From Spongilla lacustris (Eukaryota; Porifera; Demospongiae; Spongillida; Spongillidae), in NCBI GenBank assembly GCA_949361645.1, contig OX442423.1:3654023-3718022 (forward strand): a DNA stretch of 64,000 bases, written 5' to 3'. Both the position numbers and the translations under genes were made by a program. The notes below the pieces were generated by a model that searched no databases, had not been told where the DNA came from, and saw only the letters and a list, made by a program, of their open reading frames with translations. Position 1 is the stretch's first letter. Each line of letters starts with the position of its first letter. Below, piece by piece: positions 11,743 to 21,489 of the stretch.

Positions 11743-11880
11743 CTACACATTCAGCCGATCTGGTGATGGTTCAGAATTAGATAAAGCTATTGTCTTGCTT
11801 GGTTGACCACGCTTACGTGGATGCCGCATGCAGCACTTTATGCAGTCTGTTCCTGCATGGCACTTGTTGCACGCTGGCTT
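11743..11880 (-). CDS. Cys-rich zinc-binding exon with basic tail
   Basis: Follows a strong acceptor (CATTTTTCTCAG). The 45-codon frame contains CNKCHAGTDCIKCCMRHP and then RKRGQPSK before a stop. Spacing C-x2-C-H-x4-C-x2-CC-x2-H suggests a small zinc-binding module next to an AT-hook-like RKRGQP. It lies within the TTAA element, so it may be its DNA-binding protein. The preceding exon was not located. Confidence 0.4.
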   Translation of the reverse strand, partial: KPACNKCHAGTDCIKCCMRHPRKRGQPSKTIALSNSEPSPDRLNV

Positions 11881-12619
11881 CTGAGAAAAATGTTTATTTT
11901 GCAATAACTTAAATACGCATGCGTAAAATACTAGGTGTAAGTCTGGGAACGAGTTTATGTACCTAACAGAGCAGTTTGTACGTAAACTATGCTAGCTATG
12001 AACATGCTATTCACTAGGCCTCTATTTGGTATCTAGGAGAATCCAAAAATGCCATCAGATTTTGTTGAAAAGCGATAGAAAAAAAGTGTACCGATCAGCT
12101 CTCGAACATCAAAAAACGGGAAAGTGCGTAAGTCTCGCCCGATACAAGTATGTTGTTATATATGCCACAAAGCTAAAATTTATACCAAATGACTCATCGA
12201 GAGTTGGCCTATCAGAAAATATGCTTTATGAAGCATACAGACCTTTTCCGACTAATTTTCCAAAATGTCGGTTCGACAAAAAATACATTCGATTCTCACG
12301 GAAGCGGTGTTAATAATCAACTTTTTATTTCACATACATGTGTAAGTATTGATTATAATATACCACATAGTATTATAAAGTAAATTACGCAATTATGAAG
12401 TTTCTGCACACAGTAATTACAAAATCTATCTTACAAACCAATACATTGTTTAACCCTTTCATTTCTCATCAAAATGTAACGTTGTGCTTATCAGGCCCTA
12501 CGATTTGGTGCCTTGCATGCAACAGTTTTTGTTGTGTGTACCAAGATAAAACACTGCAAATTACAGATTATCAGTAAACTAATCAATTATTCAATGTCAA
12601 GTATCTTGTAAACCATTAA

Positions 12620-13568
12620 TGTTTAATCTCCCGGAATCCTTACTTAAGGATGGCCATCCTTAAATAAGGATGATGACCACTTTCTAAGAGAATGATGCAC
12701 ACTTGGTGCTTTATTTTAGATTTGTGATTAACTAGATTCAAGATAAGGCAGATTAGCGTTACTGCCGCGATCACAACAGGTTTGACTTGCTCAAAAATCG
12801 GTATTACAGTCTCGTTATGGCAAAGCCGCCATTTGTCGTTGGCGATATAGCAGTGAGCCAATTAACTCAAATCGAAGGAAGGGCAGGTTTCTGAAAGCTG
12901 AAATAGTAGAATGTAGACTGTCAGAATCAGATGGACCCATCTGTGGAACAATATCCACGGCGATACGCTGGCTCACGACTCACGTACATTGTACGTACCG
13001 GACCACGCGGCCAGTGTCATACACTCGAAAGTGTCAAGCTATAGCTAAGCAACCCTGCTTAGTGAAAACGACGGATGTAATTCCTCAGTATGAATGGGAC
13101 TTACATGTAGGCGGGCCACTAGGCCTATATATACATGTGTAGCTAGGTGACCGTACTGAATTCCGTAATTCCGTAATCTATGGCGGCAGCAACAGTAGGC
13201 CTAGGCATAGTAGGCAATGACGTGGTCCCCTCGAGTCTGATTAATTGGGGCTAAGAATTGGCAACGCTTCCTACATCTCCCGTAAACCCCCCCCCCCCCC
13301 CCCCATTCACCATTGTACATGCCCGGGTACTGTATGCATGAAATGATAGGAATAGAAAGCACACTCAGTCTGTTCAATGGAGCGCAACCACATGTAGTGC
13401 ACGTAGTCATGCACCGGTCTCAGCGAGGCTATAGGGATACATCCACGCTGATGTTTGACCAGATATTATCTAATTTGCTTGGTTAGCAAAAGTATGCAAT
13501 GCAAAACACGATCCTTGTTTAAGGATAATGACATCCTTAAATAAGGATTTTTCCCTGGAGATTAAACA
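12620..13568. mobile_element. Second TTAA-flanked element (different family)
   Basis: TTAA at 12616-12619 and 13569-13572 flanks short inverted termini TGTTTAATCTCC. Comparison with the uninterrupted arm at 16188-16200 shows the empty site ACCATTAAGGG. Sub-terminal AAGGAT motifs recur near both ends (CATCCTTAAATAAGGAT). It contains a run of 18 C around 13287-13304. No ORF of note. Confidence 0.8.
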
Positions 13569-13829
13569 TTAAGGGTAAAAAGATAATATTTATTCCCAGC
13601 ATCACTTATATAAAGACAAACTAACATAAAGGTTTTGAACATAAAGCTACAACATGGTGTCCATCTCTTTGGTGACATGATTTGAAATGACTCGACATCA
13701 GAAATCTGCTCTCATTATTGCATGTGAAAATTGTCTTGCATGTATTGTGTTTATATTTGTTAAGTATCGAGTTTTAAAGTATGACAAACGCAAGAAGGCA
13801 ACAGAGATGTCAGATGCTATAGTCGTCAT

Positions 13830-14682
13830 TCTACAGATAACAATACATTTGCACTGATTCTTCATCTCACATGCACACCTGCCCAGTATTAGGCCTTTGT
13901 CACAAGCATTGTGTGATGGGGAGCAGTCATGTTGCATGTATATCTAGATATAAGGGTACATGTAGCAAGTCTAATAAGGTTGCAATAGTATTACTGATAC
14001 ATTATCATTACCAGTTGCATTGCCACAAATGACTCTAATATTTTTATACCATCTCTCCCATGCACACTAGATATAGTACAACTGCACACTCAGCAAATAC
14101 GAAAATCAAAACGTTTTAGTGTTAGATGTGACATGACTTAATATGATAGTCCAAACTCTTCTTGTACAGGTAAGATTTGGTACATCCACTGTTGCTGCAC
14201 CTCAACCTCTCACCAGTATGAACCCTGCAGTGGGCCTTAAATGCATGTGAGGTTGTAAATGACTTTTTACAGAAACATTTGTAAATCTTCTCTCCAGAAT
14301 GAGTGAGCATGTGTATTTTCAGACTTGACTGTTGCGAAAATGCGTTTCCACATTGTTGACACTGATGTGGCCTCTCTCCAGTATGAGTGAGCATGTGACA
14401 TTGCAGATGTGACTATCGTGAAAATGCCTTTCCACATTGTTGACACTGATGTGGCCTCTCTCCAGTATGAGTGAGCATGTGTCTTTGCAGATCTGAAAAT
14501 GCCTTTCCACATTGTTGACACTGATGTGGCTTCTCTCCAGTATGAGTGAGCACGTATCTTTGCAGATCTGACTGATATGGAAATGCCTTTTCACAATGTA
14601 CATATTGATGAGGTCGTCTTCCTGAAGCCATTGCAGACTGAAGGACACCTGGTATGGTACTAGTAATTATATTAAGGTTCTT
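13830..14682. repeat. Segmental duplication, copy 2
   Basis: Same-orientation copy of 7620-8686 carrying the zinc-finger pseudogene. It is shorter because some finger units are missing. Confidence 0.85.
14122..14631 (-). pseudogene. C2H2 zinc-finger gene copy, one nonsense codon
   Basis: Starts with MASGRRPHQY and runs in the same frame to SLDYHIKSCHI at 14122, but is cut by a single TAG at about 14412-14414 where copy 1 has CAG. The third finger has lost several residues (GKAFSDLQRH), and finger units present in copy 1 are absent. Otherwise the frame is open on both sides of the stop, so inactivation looks recent. A shortened protein of 72 residues could still be made. Confidence 0.8.
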
Positions 14683-14899
14683 GCACTGAAGTCCACAACA
14701 GCATCTACAGTAGCGGTCATAAAAAAGTTTACGTAATTATTTACACCGTGGCCGTAGCTACGATATAACCGTAAACGTAACGTACATGGCAATAGGCGTG
14801 CCGTACAATGCCAGTGTTTAATATAATAATAACGCCTGATGCCGCGTATGTACATGTACCGCTCGCTACCTATAAACCTGGCTGCGTCCCTAGCGTTAC

Positions 14900-15164
14900 A
14901 AGAAGCTGCGGATTCTTTTTTAAGGACTGATGGCGCCCAAAGAGGCGGAATCCACAAATTCATTAAGCGGTACCAAGCCACAGGGTGCCGTTACTGCAGA
15001 AATCATGGCGATCGTCGATGACCACTTGAGATGTCCGCTCTCCACGCAGCTACTTCTTTCGAAAGGCGAGATAGCGCTTATTGCCAGATGATTCGTGACA
15101 CAAACAAGGTGAAGCGTCTGGATTGGGCTAGAGCTAACCTCGCTGAAGCGCTACGTAGTGACTA
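14900..15164 (+). pseudogene. Tc1/mariner transposase fragment
   Basis: Three short segments in different frames resemble consecutive parts of a Tc1-like transposase: GIHKFIKRYQATGC (helix-turn-helix region), AEIMAIVDDHLRCPLSTQLL (linker), and YCQMIRDTNKVKRLDWARAN (just before the first catalytic Asp). Frameshifts separate them, and the catalytic domain is missing. Not functional. Confidence 0.7.
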
Positions 15165-15213
15165 AGTAGATACGCTAGCTAGCTGTTTACTTATTAGATA
15201 CTCAAGTACGGCC

Positions 15214-16307
15214 GAGTCATTTCAAATCATGTCACCAAAGAGATGGACACCATCTTGTAACTTTATGTTCAAAACTTTTATGTTAGTTTGTCTTTATATA
15301 AGTGGTGCTGGGAATAAATATTATCTTTTTACCCTTAATGGTTTACAAAATACTTGGCGTTGAATAATTGATTAGTTTACTGATAATCTGTACTTTGCAT
15401 TGTTTTATCTTGGTGCACACTATGAAAACTGTTGCATGCATGGCACCAAATCAAAGGGCCTGATAAGTACAATGTTACTGTGTCGAGCATTTTGATGAGA
15501 AATGAAAGGGTTAAACAATGTATTGGTTTGTAAGATAGATTTTGTAATTACTGTGTGCAGAAACTTCATAATTGCGTAATTTACTTTATAATACTATGTG
15601 GTACATTATAATCAATACTTATGTGAAACAAGATATAAAAACATTCTCTCTGAGAAGTTAGCGGTATATAGGATTTGAAGGCAATGGTGGTGTAAAAAGA
15701 AAGGGAACAAGGGATTCAGTGGAGAAACAATGATTATTTCTATATTTAGCAGCATAATTGTAATGACGTTCTATACAGTGCTAAATATAGGAATAATCAT
15801 TGTTTCTCCACTGAATCCCTTGTTCCCTTTCTTTTTACACCACCATTGCCTTCAAATCCTATATACCACTAACTTTCTCAGAGAGAATGTTTTTATATCT
15901 TGTTTCACATAAGTATTGATTATAATGTACCACATAGTATTATAAAGTAAATTACGCAATTATGAAGTTTTTGCACACAGTAATTACAAAATCTATCTTA
16001 CAAACCAATACATTGTTTAACCCTTTCATTTCTCATCAAAATGCTCGACACAGTAACATTGTACTTATCAGGCCCTTTGATTTGGTGCCATGCATGCAAC
16101 AGTTTTCATAGTGTGAACCAAGATAAAACAATGCAAAGTACAGATTATCAGTAAACTAATCAATTATTCAACGCCAAGTATCTTATAAACCATTAAGGGT
16201 AAAAAGATAATATTTATTCCCAGCACCACTTATATAAAGACAAACTAACATAAAAGAAAGTTACAAGATGGTGTCCATCTCTTTGGTGACATGATTTGAA
16301 ATGACTC
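15214..16307. mobile_element. 1.09-kb palindromic element with 4-bp target duplication
   Basis: GGCC at 15210-15213 and 16308-16311 flanks GAGTC...GACTC termini identical to those of the element at 9886. The two halves are inverted copies over about 500 bases each, with few mismatches, meeting near 15750-15785. Single strands could form a very long hairpin. No transposase is present. Confidence 0.88.
15628..15905. repeat. Palindromic MITE at the centre of the larger palindrome
   Basis: The central part (AAGATATAAAAACATTCTCT ... AGAGAATGTTTTTATATCTT) also occurs alone at 42514-42772, without the outer arms. It may therefore be a separate family nested at the centre of symmetry. Confidence 0.6.
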
Positions 16308-16414
16308 GGCCGTAATCGTAATGTACGTCTGTAATATTTTACCAAACGTACGGCAGACCGTACAACGGCCACGGCGTAATCAAATCCGTAAACTTTTTTA
16401 TGACCACTACTGTA

Positions 16415-17850
16415 GGAGGTATATTGCAATGTGGCGGTCAATATCGCGGTCTGTGCACTAATCAAAAGCTAATGTTGCCATTGCTATTTATTACTGCTTA
16501 GGGCTTGAGAAGTTAGAAGTGAACAATAATTTAATTTGGTACTGTATTTATTTTTTCTCCACAAATATAGGTTTCAATGGGAAATGAGACATTTCAAATA
16601 TTTTCTAAGTTCCAATCGTTTCCTATTTCTAAATTGATTAAGTTAGATTAATACATGTATATTCACAGTTAGATTTACAACCGTCAATCCTTGCAAAACT
16701 TTAAAATGTGCATTATAAGAACGGAACACATGAAAAATATGCTAAACGTTATTTTGAATGTCACCAATTTCAACCGTAAGGAAAAAGAACCTGGCATGTA
16801 ACCAAACGCAAAGCAATGGAAACAACGCCTGTCACCAAGTTACTAGCTTTTTTTTTTTACACCTCTCAGCGATGTGCTTTCAAGTCTATTCATTCTCACT
16901 CAAAATACCCATCGGTCCACTAAAAGCTATTCTATATTTATGTACCTATAGCTTGTTATATTCAAACTCAAGATATGTACCCTCACAACTTTCTAATCCT
17001 CATGATGAATATGATTTGTTTTGTTAAATAGTCTCTGTAAGTCCTAAGAAACAAATCCTGCAAACTTACATTGCAGTTACTGTAGCTCAGGCTAAACTCT
17101 CATTCGGTTCATATGCACGAGCACAAAAGATGCTAAACTCGCCAATACATATGTTAGGATCAATGGCAGGCTTGGGCGTTAATATTACTGAGGTAGTATA
17201 GCTCTAGCAAAAGAATTCGACCATTCTTCAGTAAACGCTCACCAATGAGAACAAAACAGATTAGCTTTATACATAGCAGCTTATATACACGTTTATATTC
17301 CCTCTCCCCTCCGCCCTCCCGCCCTCTCGACGGCCTGCTAGCATCCTGCGGCCGGCCGTCTATTCATTCAGACCGGCTGCATATTCTACACTATCTAGTC
17401 TTCTATTTAAATGTCAAACCTCTACGACAAATTGAACCTTGTACTAATTCTCTCTAATCTGACATTCATAAACAAAACTTGATATGTTAGTATACATGCA
17501 TGTGTATAGCATGCTAAGAAAGGTTTTATACTAACTGACATACCTGGCGTTTCTGGCGCGACTATCCACTGGCATTAATTGGAATACTGAGGTCAATATC
17601 CGGGTGGTAATTGAATTTACACCCAGACCCAAATTATTACGTGACATGTAGCTTGAGCGCGAGATCGCATCATATTTTCTGGCGTTTCAATTTTCCAATG
17701 CAAGGTCAGTAGCGAATCCAGGGTACGTACCGCTAACTGGGTCTGTGGCCGAGACAAATAATATTCTTCCCCATTACATGCATAAATATATGTACCTCAT
17801 ATCATAGTCATATGCATGTCCGGATCCCTATCCGTACCCGTATCGGTACA
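16415..17850. other. Intergenic, nothing firm
   Basis: AT-rich sequence with short ORFs only. CT-rich stretch near 17300-17330. No transposon end recognised. Confidence 0.4.
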
Positions 17851-18332
17851 CTTAATTGTAAGTTAAGGTTCATCCTCCATGACGGCGGCATGTAGTGTTG
17901 AAATAAATACGACAGTATCGCCACTCTGTAGTTCGCAGCCGATCGAGCTGTCCAAGTAGTTCCCAGTCAATATTGTCAAGGGCGGATCCAGGAATATTGA
18001 AAGGGAGGGGCTTAAAAATTCCTGGTTTCGATACTTTTTTTCACACCTTTGAACGGTAAGTTGCAATTTTAGTCCATTTGCTTAAACAGCCAGAGGCAGC
18101 CCCAGCATCTATCGAGGGGAGGGGCAAACACACGAGGGGCGCCCAAAAGGGGCGTGGCTTACGATACTTCTGATGCGCGCGTAACCGTTTGACTCTGGAT
18201 TGTTGCATGCGAGCGGGCGCTATTATGCTCCGCATGTTGTGGTCTTTCTTTCAGTAGGTTCCCGCCTATCCACGCTAACTTTCAACACTACATGCCGCCG
18301 TCATGGAGGATGAACCTTAACTTACAATTAAG
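17851..18332. repeat. 53-bp identical inverted repeat pair
   Basis: 17851-17903 and 18280-18332 are exact inverse copies (CTTAATTGTAAGTTAAGGTT ...). A 20-bp direct repeat (GGTCTTTCTTTCAGTAGGTT) flanks the right arm at 18241 and 18340. The interior contains a hAT-like end motif GGGCGGATCCAGGA near 17982. Confidence 0.85.
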
Positions 18333-18359
18333 AGTTCGGGTCTTTCTTTCAGTAGGTTA

Positions 18360-18890
18360 CGAAATTCTGAACCTACTGATACCACGGTGTGCTAATTTTC
18401 GTTCAAAATTGGTTTTGCAAATATAACTGACAGTCTATTCAGCCATACATTGTAAAGCAGCCTTGGAGAGAATAATTGCACCAAATAATAGTATCGTATG
18501 ATGGTCAAGTTGTCATGCATGCATGAACTGACCAATGTTGTTAATGCAAGCTCACCCAGGTTTCCTCAAACTGCTAAGTGCTTTGAACCAGTATCCCATA
18601 CCATGATCCTGTTCAAACCGTTCCAAAGAACGCGAATGTTTCCAGTATATGTTCAGAATTTCAAACAGTAGTTTCCTAGCGGGTTAGATACACGTGGAAC
18701 TTTTTGGACATTGAACTGATATTGAAATACATATGTTGATAAAGTTTGCTTCAAAAGAAACATGACATAAGAACCGTTTCAAATGCTATTCATGCTATGT
18801 GCACTACAGCGGTATACATACATGCATACACATCAGTATTGACTTCAAAGCTTTAGTGAGTAGCATTTCACAAGTTACATATGTTTTTAC
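18360..18890. other. Intergenic, nothing seen
   Basis: No ORF, repeat or transposon end was recognised between the inverted repeat and the CARD gene. Confidence 0.4.
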
Positions 18891-18894
18891 AATA

Positions 18895-19215
18895 TTAAGC
18901 ACTATAATTCTGACTTAAAGCTTCTAGTTTCTGTATAAGTTTTGAATAAAGTTCCCGATGAGAAGGGTTCTCTTGAGATGTATCTTGAAGACAGTCAACA
19001 AAGAGGTCAAATGCATCTTTACCTTTTGTGGGTATCCGCTGAAGTATAAATACATTCTTGTCCCTCACTGTCATATAAAGAAGGCCTATGCGTTCAAATT
19101 CATCTCGTGTGAGCAATTCTTTTGCAAATAAAGCATCCTTCATGGCTTCTGGATTCATTCCGTTGACTAGTTCTACATGCAGTTGCTGTAGAGCTTTTTT
19201 CTTCTTTTCATCCAT
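18895..19215 (-). CDS. CARD-only protein
   Basis: A 106-residue frame starting MDEKKKKALQ. Residues about 10-95 fit a caspase recruitment domain: a first helix with LHVELVNG, then LLTRDEFERI, a polar turn and ILQRIPTKGKDAFDLFVDCL, which matches the typical KG-x-x-AF-x-x-F-x-x-xL stretch. Known role: CARDs form homotypic contacts in apoptosis and innate-immune signalling in the cytoplasm. No other domain is present, so this is either a small regulator that competes for CARD binding or one exon of a larger protein. An in-frame Met upstream (19263) is possible, but an acceptor-like TGTAG sits just before my chosen start. Confidence 0.65.
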   Translation of the reverse strand: MDEKKKKALQQLHVELVNGMNPEAMKDALFAKELLTRDEFERIGLLYMTVRDKNVFILQRIPTKGKDAFDLFVDCLQDTSQENPSHRELYSKLIQKLEALSQNYSA

Positions 19216-19389
19216 TCTACACGTGTATAATGAGATGTCATTAAATGAAGTAAGATTATACATTTCAAGAAGTTCTCAGTGGTTGGGGCACAATATAACA
19301 TGTACATACATATACATGTACATGCACACTGATGTGTATTTCAAATACTGGTACTATTGACATTCTATTAATAATGATTATACATGTTC

Positions 19390-21489
19390 TCAGATCAGTG
19401 CTCTGGCATTCAAGCGCACAAGGGAAAGGTTTAGTCTGGAATAAATGCTGTCCAGAGTGGTGGAAGTGGAGGAGTTAACCTGAACTGAAAGGCGGGAAGC
19501 AAGTTTCTTGAAAGTGTCAGAGGCAAGTTGGCCCCAGGCCCCGAATGATTCAACAACAAGGGGTATGCAGCTCCAGCCTAGTTCTGCACAAATCCCTGAA
19601 TTTGCTAGTATCTTTCGCTGTTCTGTGGCAAAAGCTGCAGAGCCTGCTGTGTGTCCCGCTTCGGAAACTATGTCAGGTTTTAGCGGAGACGACACAGATA
19701 GGTCGAACGCAGCAGGTTTGCCATTGAAGCCCCAGTTGTTAACTAGAATGTCTGCTGGTCTAGACGGTTTCTGGTCATGACCAAGACCACTGCCAGCTTC
19801 CAGCTTAGGTTTGTATAAGGCTTTCTTGAAGAGGTGATGTAAGGTGTCGCGAAGGTCATTTTGACATGCAATGACATCACTACCCCTCTTGCATGTTAGA
19901 GCGTGGTGAGCCTCAAGGGCTTTGGTCGGGCAAAGGGCACACACAGAGCCGGGCTCACATAACTGAATACCAAGCCACCATTTGATGGCAAACTGACATT
20001 CGGATGGTGTTAAATGCAAGCCTTAGGCCGGTGATGGGGTGACACGCAACCAAGAGCTAGCATGTGGGGATGAGACGGAAAGAAGTCGGGCTCGGTCAGC
20101 CAGAGAGCTGTTTTGCAAGAGGGATTGAAACTGTTTGTCTTCAAGATTCTGTGACAAAACATGTCGATTGGTGTGGATGGAGTCAAAGGTTGATGAAAGA
20201 GCTTCATTGGGAGAAACAAGGGCATTATAAATATTGATGGCCTCGAGGAGGTATGGTGAATTGATGTGGTCAGGGAAGGAGGCACTAATAGAGCTGATGT
20301 ATGCAGCAGAGCAATGGAGGAAAACAGATCGAAGGCCCAAACCGCCATGGGATAAGCTCAGGGTGGCTTGCTTCCAGGCTGGGCAGTTAGGTGACAAGTC
20401 AATAGCAGTGCACTCCATGAAGCAAGCTCTGACACTATCATCAAATGTAGTGAGAGCGGATTGAATCAAATTTGGAGGTGTGGTACGTGCAATGTGCGTG
20501 AGCTTGCAGAAGGCAGCACACTGGCGAAGGAGAGTTAGAGCAATCTGGGGATCCTCTAGTTTCTGCAGTTGTTGGTGCAAGATATTAGAAGCCCTGATGG
20601 CTGATGATGCAAAGTCTTCACAAAAGCTTTTATCTCCAATTGGTGACCCAAGAATGATAAAATTGGGAACATTTGAGCGTGTAGTGATAGCATCATGAAA
20701 GTCAGGTAGGGTTTTTTTGCAAAAAAGTTCACATTTACTGAAGTTAGGAAATAGGCCAAGGGGGGGCCCCTGATTATTCAAGATAGATAGGGCCTGATCG
20801 ATGCTAGTCTTGGACCCAGCCAGAGCACCATCGTCCAAGTACCATTTGTTGAAAAATAGGGACTCACAAGCATTCTCGATTCCAATGATGACAGGGTGAA
20901 TAACGAGAGAAAATAGAAGGGAGCCAAGTGGATCACCTTGCTGCACACCTGAGGTGGATGACAGACTGCCCAGTGGATGCCAAAGATTGGTGGGATGGCT
21001 GTAGCACCATGACACCCAAGGGAGGAGCTCAGGGAAATGGGAGTGGCATTGATCGAGTACAGCTTGTCTTGAGACATTGTTAAAGGCATTGCGGAGATCT
21101 ACCTTTAGGACTACAAAGTCGTCATCTTCCCAATGACGGTCAACACATGCTCGTAATGAGTGGACCATGGTTTCGGCTCCACCTGGGCAAGCTACTCCGA
21201 GTTGGTGTGGGCTGAAGTAATCAGCAGCCTTGCATTTAACCATGGCACATAAACATCTGCTGGTTAATCGACGTAGCACCTCACCTATGGCAATAGGTCT
21301 AACATCACAGTCAGGAGCCTTGGATTTATCGATGGCTATCAGGGAACCTCCAGCAAGGTGAGTTGCGATTTCTGCTGGAACCTTACCACTGGCCAACAGG
21401 TTCACTACACTTAAAAGCACCTTGGCAAGTGAAGCAGGCAGGGTGGCTTCCAGAGCATCTAGGATGTGTTGAATTCTTAAGCCAGAGGG
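19390..21489 (-). pseudogene. Retroelement reverse transcriptase and restriction-like endonuclease
   Basis: The RT frame (Met at 21420, open for about 20 codons upstream) carries motif A KVDLRNAFNN, motif B GVQQGDPLGSLLF and the catalytic YLDD in KWYLDDGALAG. After the stop at 20023-20025 the same frame continues 209 residues with a CCHC-type element (CALCPTKALEAHHALTC) and RPADILVNNW ... AAFDLSVSSPL, as expected for the PD-(D/E)XK-type endonuclease of R2/R4-like elements. Known chemistry: target-primed reverse transcription after endonuclease nicking. The stop removes the endonuclease from the main product. Related fragments lie at 60426-60898 (endonuclease, minus) and 32050-32420 (RT C-terminal part, plus). 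Confidence 0.8.

Larger units (their letters stand above)
10348..12309. mobile_element. TTAA-flanked DNA transposon, copy A
   Basis: TTAA at 10344-10347 and 12310-12313 flanks terminal inverted repeats beginning CACCGGTTCCGTGAGAATCG. The same ends occur at 49858-50827. The interior holds a 31-bp minisatellite, a minus-strand Cys-rich exon (11880-11743) and a minus-strand ORF (11205-10819). TTAA duplication suggests piggyBac- or Kolobok-like mobilisation, but no transposase domain was recognised. Confidence 0.8.
9886..13693. mobile_element. GAGTC-ended DNA transposon with 4-bp target duplication (host of two insertions)
   Basis: The left end GAGTCATTTCAAATCATGTC and the right end (its inverse, ending GAAATGACTC at 13693) are flanked by GACA on both sides (9882-9885 and 13694-13697). 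The arms match those of the element at 15214-16307. Left arm: 9886 to about 10137. Right arm: about 12330 to 12619, resuming at 13573-13693. Two younger elements with TTAA flanks lie inside. No transposase of its own was found. Superfamilies with 4-bp non-TTAA duplications include Chapaev and Sola1; which one applies is undecided. Confidence 0.8.
14708..16412. mobile_element. Tc1/mariner-type transposon
   Basis: Termini CAGTAGCGGTCATAAAAAAG and the inverse of CAGTAGTGGTCATAAAAAAG differ at one base and are flanked by TA (14706-14707 and 16413-16414), the hallmark of this superfamily. The left part holds a degraded transposase. The rest is replaced by a palindromic element inserted at 15214. 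Confidence 0.85.

Noticed and set aside
15730..15912. 60-codon ORF in the palindrome
   Set aside because: Lies in a MITE-like inverted arm and is an accidental frame.
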